Origin: Alphaproteobacteria bacterium
Lineage (GTDB): Bacteria; Pseudomonadota; Alphaproteobacteria; SMXP01
Reading direction: 5' to 3'
Length of the DNA: 16,358 bases
Assembly: GCA_028280675.1 (NCBI GenBank)
Contig: JANQLI010000184.1
Span: 1-16,358, forward strand
Both the position numbers and the translations under genes were made by a program. The number at the start of each line of letters is the position of its first letter. The stretch's first letter is position 1. Positions 15,013-16,358 of the stretch are shown here, piece by piece. The notes beneath the pieces were generated by a model. That model had not been told where the DNA came from. It did not search any database and saw only the letters and a program-made list of their open reading frames with translations.

Positions 15013-15047
15013 GGGAAGGCCGCCCCGCTTTTGCGGGCGACCCTCCC
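15013..15047 (-). terminator. Terminator-like hairpin in the argD leader (possible attenuator)
   Basis: On the minus strand a long GC-rich hairpin forms: outer stem GGGAGG with CCTTCCC, inner stem CGCCCGC with GCGGGGCG (one bulged G), loop AAAA. It is followed at once by TTTGTTT (15006-15012), so it has the shape of an intrinsic terminator for minus-strand RNA. It lies between the argD promoter candidate and the argD start, so it may be an attenuator, or simply the terminator of the upstream permease gene ending at 15113. Confidence 0.55.
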
Positions 15048-15059
15048 AGGAAGCGCTGC

Positions 15060-15088
15060 AGTATCGTCAGCCGGGAGGGCGCTGTCAA
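15060..15088 (-). promoter_or_regulatory. Promoter for argD-argF-hslO
   Basis: Minus strand TTGACA (15083-15088, perfect -35), a 17-base spacer and GATACT (15060-15065, 4 of 6). The predicted start is near 15053, giving a leader of about 100 bases before GTG 14950 that contains the terminator-like hairpin. It lies just after the permease stop at 15113, so argD has its own promoter. Confidence 0.6.
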
Positions 15089-15112
15089 TAAGGGAATAGC
15101 ACATTGAAATAG

Positions 15113-15949
15113 CTAGCTTTTTAAACGCCATCCTGATTTGAAGGTGGCGTAACATGCCCATCCCAGGATAAGTGCCAGAAGTCCCATCATGAAGGCCCCG
15201 AAGCCAACCTCGCCATCGGCCTGGCCAATTGCGCCATAGCGGAACCCATCGATGAGATAAAAGAACGGATTCCATTGGCTGATGGTGTAAAAAATATCAG
15301 GCAGCATCTTCACCGAATAAAACGTGCCCGATAAAAAGACCAACGGTGTAATCACAAAATTTGTCACCACAGCCATATGATCGAACTTTTCGGCCCAAAT
15401 GCCAGCCAACACACCGACCTCTGCCATGATCACCGAGGCGATGATGGCGAAGTAAAACAGGGAGGCCCAACTCGCAATATGGAAATTTGCGAAAGGTAAC
15501 ATCGCCAAGGCCGTTGCTATCGCAACGATGGCGCCGCGTGTCGCGCCCCCCATCACAAAACAAAAAGTCAGTTCCATTGAAGAGAGCGGCGGCATCAGAA
15601 TATCGACGAGATTCCCCTGCATTTTAGCGGTGAGTAGCGAAGACGAGGAATTGGCAAAGGCATTGGTGAGGATTGCCATCATGATCAAACCAGGCGCAAG
15701 AAAATCGGCAAAGGGGATTCCATTGACATCTGGGCGCACGCTTCCAAGAGCGAGTTTGAAAATAATCAAAAACAACAGAGAAGAGATTACAGGGGCGGCA
15801 ACGGTTTGGATGCCTACTTTCATGAAGCGGCGGATCTCGCGCTTATACAGCGTCCACACCCCTAGCCAATTCACCATGCCAAATCGGCGGCTGCCGGTGG
15901 GGTGGTAACTTTGATCGGTCATGCTCAATCCTTGCTGATCCCGCGACAT
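15113..15949 (-). CDS. ABC-2 type transporter permease (YadH-like)
   Basis: Inner-membrane subunit of an ABC exporter of the ABC-2/DrrB-NodJ-YadH kind. About 278 residues with six membrane helices. Typical features: an N-terminal amphipathic stretch LYKREIRRFMKVGIQT, PVISSLLFLIIF (helix 1), FADFLAPGLIMMAILTNAFANSSSS, GGATRGAIVA, PLVFLSGTFYSVKMLPD with the short re-entrant segment, and WNPFFYLIDGFRYG near the C-terminus, all as in Escherichia coli YadH. Two starts are equally good: ATG 15949 (AGGA seven bases upstream) and ATG 15922 (AAGGA six bases upstream, 269 residues). The ATPase subunit that such permeases need is not next to it in this window. Substrate unknown. Divergent from gcrA. Confidence 0.9.
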   Translation of the reverse strand: MSRDQQGLSMTDQSYHPTGSRRFGMVNWLGVWTLYKREIRRFMKVGIQTVAAPVISSLLFLIIFKLALGSVRPDVNGIPFADFLAPGLIMMAILTNAFANSSSSLLTAKMQGNLVDILMPPLSSMELTFCFVMGGATRGAIVAIATALAMLPFANFHIASWASLFYFAIIASVIMAEVGVLAGIWAEKFDHMAVVTNFVITPLVFLSGTFYSVKMLPDIFYTISQWNPFFYLIDGFRYGAIGQADGEVGFGAFMMGLLALILGWACYATFKSGWRLKS

Positions 15950-16005
15950 TCAATCGTCCTCACATAGGCAAACACAGCTTAGGGCGCAAGAAGATTCACC
16001 ATATG

Positions 16006-16025
16006 GAACATTTCGAATCATGTTC
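16006..16025. promoter_or_regulatory. Dyad GAACAT-N8-ATGTTC upstream of gcrA and the permease
   Basis: Perfect six-base inverted repeats around an eight-base centre that itself holds a GANTC site (GAATC 16015-16019). It sits in the shared upstream region of two divergent genes. The spacing does not match the alphaproteobacterial LexA box (GTTC-N7-GTTC), so the binding protein is unknown. Confidence 0.35.
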
Positions 16026-16040
16026 TCGTTTTATTCTGCG

Positions 16041-16049
16041 TTATCCACA
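16041..16049 (+). promoter_or_regulatory. DnaA box (perfect)
   Basis: TTATCCACA is a perfect match to the high-affinity DnaA box. It lies 174 bases before the gcrA start. In Caulobacter, DnaA is known to activate gcrA transcription, so a regulatory role fits. A single box with no repeats or AT-rich unwinding element argues against a replication origin here. Confidence 0.7.
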
Positions 16050-16054
16050 AGAAA

Positions 16055-16069
16055 TTACAAATTGGTTAA
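16055..16069 (+). promoter_or_regulatory. CtrA-like site TTAC-N7-TTAA
   Basis: One mismatch from the CtrA consensus TTAA-N7-TTAA, with exact spacing, five bases after the DnaA box. CtrA represses gcrA in Caulobacter, which matches this position just upstream of the promoter candidate TTGTGT (16079-16084), 16 bases, TACGAT (16101-16106). Confidence 0.45.
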
Positions 16070-16078
16070 TGGACGATC

Positions 16079-16106
16079 TTGTGTATTCGGTATAAAAAGA
16101 TACGAT
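16079..16106 (+). promoter_or_regulatory. Promoter candidate for gcrA
   Basis: TTGTGT (16079-16084), a 16-base spacer and TACGAT (16101-16106, 4 of 6). The match is moderate; it is supported by lying directly after the DnaA box and CtrA-like site. The leader to ATG 16223 would be about 110 bases and holds GANTC sites at 16129-16133 and 16177-16181. Confidence 0.35.
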
Positions 16107-16222
16107 ATTTAGTAGAACTTGGGTCGAGGACTCAGGAGAGGTGGTGATTTCCCTATCGAGGCCTGATGGGGGTGGCGAATCATCATTCATGGCGGAGCAA
16201 TAGCAAAAGATAGGGGTCACAT

Positions 16223-16358
16223 ATGGCTTGGACTGAAGAACGCGTCGAGCTTCTCAAGAAATTGTGGACAGAAGGATTAAGTGCGAGCCAGATCGCTCGG
16301 ACACTCGGAGATGTCACCCGGAATGCGGTGATTGGTAAGGTGCATCGTTTGGGTCTTT
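16223..16358 (+). CDS. gcrA: GcrA cell cycle regulator, N-terminal part (3' end outside window)
   Basis: The first 45 codons of GcrA, a sigma-70-associated transcription factor of Alphaproteobacteria that activates promoters carrying CcrM-methylated GANTC sites and helps drive S-phase genes. The start ATG 16223 has AGGGG six bases upstream. The visible helix-turn-helix part, MAWTEERVELLKKLWTEGLS then ASQIARTLG and TRNAVIGKVHRLGL, matches the family's DNA-binding domain almost word for word; full proteins are about 150-190 residues. The C-terminal sigma-binding domain is beyond the window. The upstream DnaA box, CtrA-like site and three GANTC sites fit known cell-cycle control of this gene. 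Confidence 0.96.
   Translation, partial: MAWTEERVELLKKLWTEGLSASQIARTLGDVTRNAVIGKVHRLGL

Noticed and set aside
14951..15088. Extended argD start at 15088
   Set aside because: The extension covers the predicted promoter and hairpin and does not resemble ArgD N-termini.
14261..15091. Long plus-strand ORF opposite argD (276 codons)
   Set aside because: It lies antisense to a strongly supported argD with no family resemblance; a typical codon-bias shadow.
16041..16069. Replication origin near the DnaA box
   Set aside because: There is a single DnaA box only, no cluster and no origin-linked genes (dnaA, parAB, hemE) nearby.

Overview
The window looks like chromosomal DNA of a free-living alphaproteobacterium. 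The strongest marker is the start of gcrA at the right edge. GcrA is a cell-cycle regulator confined to Alphaproteobacteria that use CcrM/GANTC methylation, and here a perfect DnaA box and a CtrA-like site lie just upstream of it. The order gcrA ... argD-argF-hslO ... apaG-metZ-dcd is also a familiar alphaproteobacterial arrangement (from general knowledge, not from a search). I cannot name a genus. Overall base composition is moderate, with one clearly AT-richer stretch at about 2.7-4.2 kb.

Left part (1-5.1 kb), an accessory-looking stretch. It opens with the 3' end of gltB (glutamate synthase large subunit). Convergent to this is a secreted S9-family prolyl-oligopeptidase-like enzyme. Next comes an AT-rich region with a near-perfect sigma-54 promoter in front of an unrecognised 51-residue single-pass membrane protein, and then a class I SAM methyltransferase preceded by its own promoter candidate with a palindrome in the spacer. 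A tRNA-Gly(CCC) gene follows on the minus strand, and then an unrecognised 205-residue multi-pass membrane protein.

Middle part (5.1-11.9 kb). A radical SAM protein of unknown function (with a possible overlapping 34-codon upstream ORF) meets a long two-domain dCTP deaminase gene tail to tail, with shared stop bases. Diverging from dcd is a tightly packed plus-strand run: metZ, apaG, trkH, argE. It joins methionine synthesis, a potassium transporter subunit and arginine synthesis.

Right part (11.9-16.36 kb). On the minus strand lie argD-argF-hslO, closely spaced or overlapping, converging on argE. ArgD, ArgE and ArgF catalyse three consecutive steps: N-acetylglutamate semialdehyde to N-acetylornithine, to ornithine, to citrulline. 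The argD leader has a good sigma-70 promoter followed by a terminator-shaped hairpin, which could be an attenuator. Upstream is a YadH-like ABC-2 permease gene without an adjacent ATPase gene, divergent from gcrA, which runs off the window.

No CRISPR array, insertion sequence, transposase, integrase or rRNA gene was seen. The most rewarding places for a second look are the sigma-54 small-protein unit, the gcrA control region, the argD leader, and the radical SAM locus with its upstream ORF and operator-like dyad.
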